From NCBI RefSeq assembly GCF_022436485.1, contig NZ_JAKUDO010000001.1:1116001-1180000 (forward strand): DNA of 64,000 bases, written 5' to 3'. Position numbers and translations under genes: made by a program. Below are positions 63,274 through 64,000 of this stretch, piece by piece. The DNA is from Agrococcus sp. ARC_14 (GTDB taxonomy: Bacteria > Actinomycetota > Actinomycetes > Actinomycetales > Microbacteriaceae). Numbering within the stretch: the stretch's first letter is position 1; every line of letters begins with the position of its first letter. The notes beneath the pieces are model-generated. The model worked only from the letters and a program-made list of their open reading frames with translations. It was not told where the DNA came from and made no database searches.

Positions 63274-64000
63274 CGGAACGTCACCTCCACCGTGCCCATG
63301 TCCTGGTACTCGGCGCGCACGACGTCACCGGGCTTGACCCACACGGGCCGGGTGAACGAGCCCGCGAGGATGAGCTCGCCCGCCTCCAGCCGGTCGCCGT
63401 GCTGCGCGAGCTTGCCAGCCAGCCAGGCGACGCCCAGCGCCGGGTTGCCGAGCACGCCGCCGGAGACGCCGGTCTCGATGATCTCGTCGTTCACGAGGCA
63501 CAGCGAGCCCACCCAGGAGAGGTCGCGGTCGCGCGGCCCGATCTCGTGCTCGCCGACGACGATGGCGCCGAGCGCCGCGTTGTCGCTGATCGTGTCGACG
63601 ATCGTGCGGCCCTCAAGCTCGATGTGCGAGTCGAGGATCTCGAGCGCCGGCACGACGACCTCGGTGGCGTCGAGCACCTGCTCGATCGTGAGGCCATCGC
63701 CCTCGAGCGGCGCGCGCAGCACGAAGGCCAGCTCGACCTCGACGCGCACGTTCGACCATTGCGCGTGCTCGACCGTCGCGCCGGAACGATAGGTCTGGTC
63801 GGCGAAGATCACCCCGTAGTCGGGCTCGCTGATGCCGGTCGCGAACTGCATCGCCTTGCTCGTGAGCCCGATCTTGCGGCCCACCATGCGTGTGCCGGCC
63901 TGCTCGCGGCGCGTGCGCCAGATGCGCTGCACCGCGTAGGAGTCCTCGATCGTCGCCGCCGGGTAGCGGGCTGAGATCCGCTCGATCGTGCCGCGCGAGC
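63270..64000 (-). CDS. hpaH: 2-oxo-hept-4-ene-1,7-dioate hydratase-like protein, 5' end beyond window
   Basis: At least 243 residues; the frame stays open to the window edge and the usual N-terminal 20 or so residues are missing. FAH-like hydratase fold with GRKIGLTSKAMQ, PDYGVIFAD, VEVELAFVLRAPL and GGVLGNPALGVAWLA, all typical of HpaH/MhpD. It hydrates 2-oxohept-4-ene-1,7-dioate before aldol cleavage by HpaI. It overlaps hpaI by four bases. More of the aromatic degradation operon probably lies to the right. Confidence 0.85.
   Translation of the reverse strand, partial: SRGTIERISARYPAATIEDSYAVQRIWRTRREQAGTRMVGRKIGLTSKAMQFATGISEPDYGVIFADQTYRSGATVEHAQWSNVRVEVELAFVLRAPLEGDGLTIEQVLDATEVVVPALEILDSHIELEGRTIVDTISDNAALGAIVVGEHEIGPRDRDLSWVGSLCLVNDEIIETGVSGGVLGNPALGVAWLAGKLAQHGDRLEAGELILAGSFTRPVWVKPGDVVRAEYQDMGTVEVTFR

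Overview
The window is GC-rich chromosomal DNA. Its codon bias is strong, GTG starts are common, and many starts lie 6-8 bases downstream of a TANNNT box, as expected of leaderless transcripts. A WhiB protein, a PdtaS-type kinase and the ilv/serA/leuB/ilvE gene content indicate an actinomycete. Microbacteriaceae (Agrococcus-like) is my best guess, inferred from memory of protein sequences and gene order.

Layout. 0-3.1 kb: PdtaS-like kinase, WhiB, a small membrane protein, a peroxiredoxin and tRNA-Lys. 3.1-4.5 kb: an AbiE-like toxin-antitoxin pair behind its own promoter and operator. 4.5-6.9 kb: alaA, a PfkB sugar kinase and a small membrane protein. 7.0-12.8 kb: a TetR-controlled export operon, comprising an MMPL transporter fused to what looks like a dead ABC-ATPase domain, followed by a YhgE/Pip permease. 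12.8-17.4 kb: a tightly coupled four-gene biosynthetic operon (KASIII-like synthase, family 2 glycosyltransferase, cytochrome P450, acyl-adenylating ligase) whose product I do not recognise. 17.6-23.8 kb: a sugar-phosphate isomerase-like gene, then ilvD and ilvBNC. 23.8-31.3 kb: a FAD/Rieske oxidoreductase, a drug-type ABC exporter with a divergent TetR regulator, a DUF2332 protein and small membrane proteins. 31.4-44.4 kb: serA, a TetR/MFS pair, leuB-ilvE-FAH-ROK, a DUF937 protein, PadR, gltX and a thioredoxin-reductase-like enzyme.

44.6-54.75 kb is an island at tRNA-Gln. Its codon use is visibly less GC-rich, and it is bounded by an imperfect repeat of the tRNA 3' end plus terminator. It carries a GIY-YIG protein, a complete type I restriction-modification operon (hsdM-hsdS-hsdR), an RloC/PrrC-like ATPase coupled to hsdR, and an orphan helix-turn-helix protein. 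No integrase is visible. Chromosomal genes then resume: a cysteine-synthase-like enzyme, thioredoxin, DUF1304, hydrolase/TetR, a NarL-type two-component system divergent from an ABC-2 exporter, a DoxX-like protein preceded by a 25-codon reading frame, and hpaI/hpaH-like aromatic catabolism genes running off the right edge.

Between genes lie two kinds of repeat: a dispersed element starting GGTCGAGGAGC and ending TCACGAGACC, and several long hairpins of unrelated sequence. The most interesting candidates are the KASIII/GT/P450/ligase operon, the MMPL-pseudo-ATPase fusion beside YhgE, and the island with its four-residue HsdS spacer repeats and RloC-like partner.
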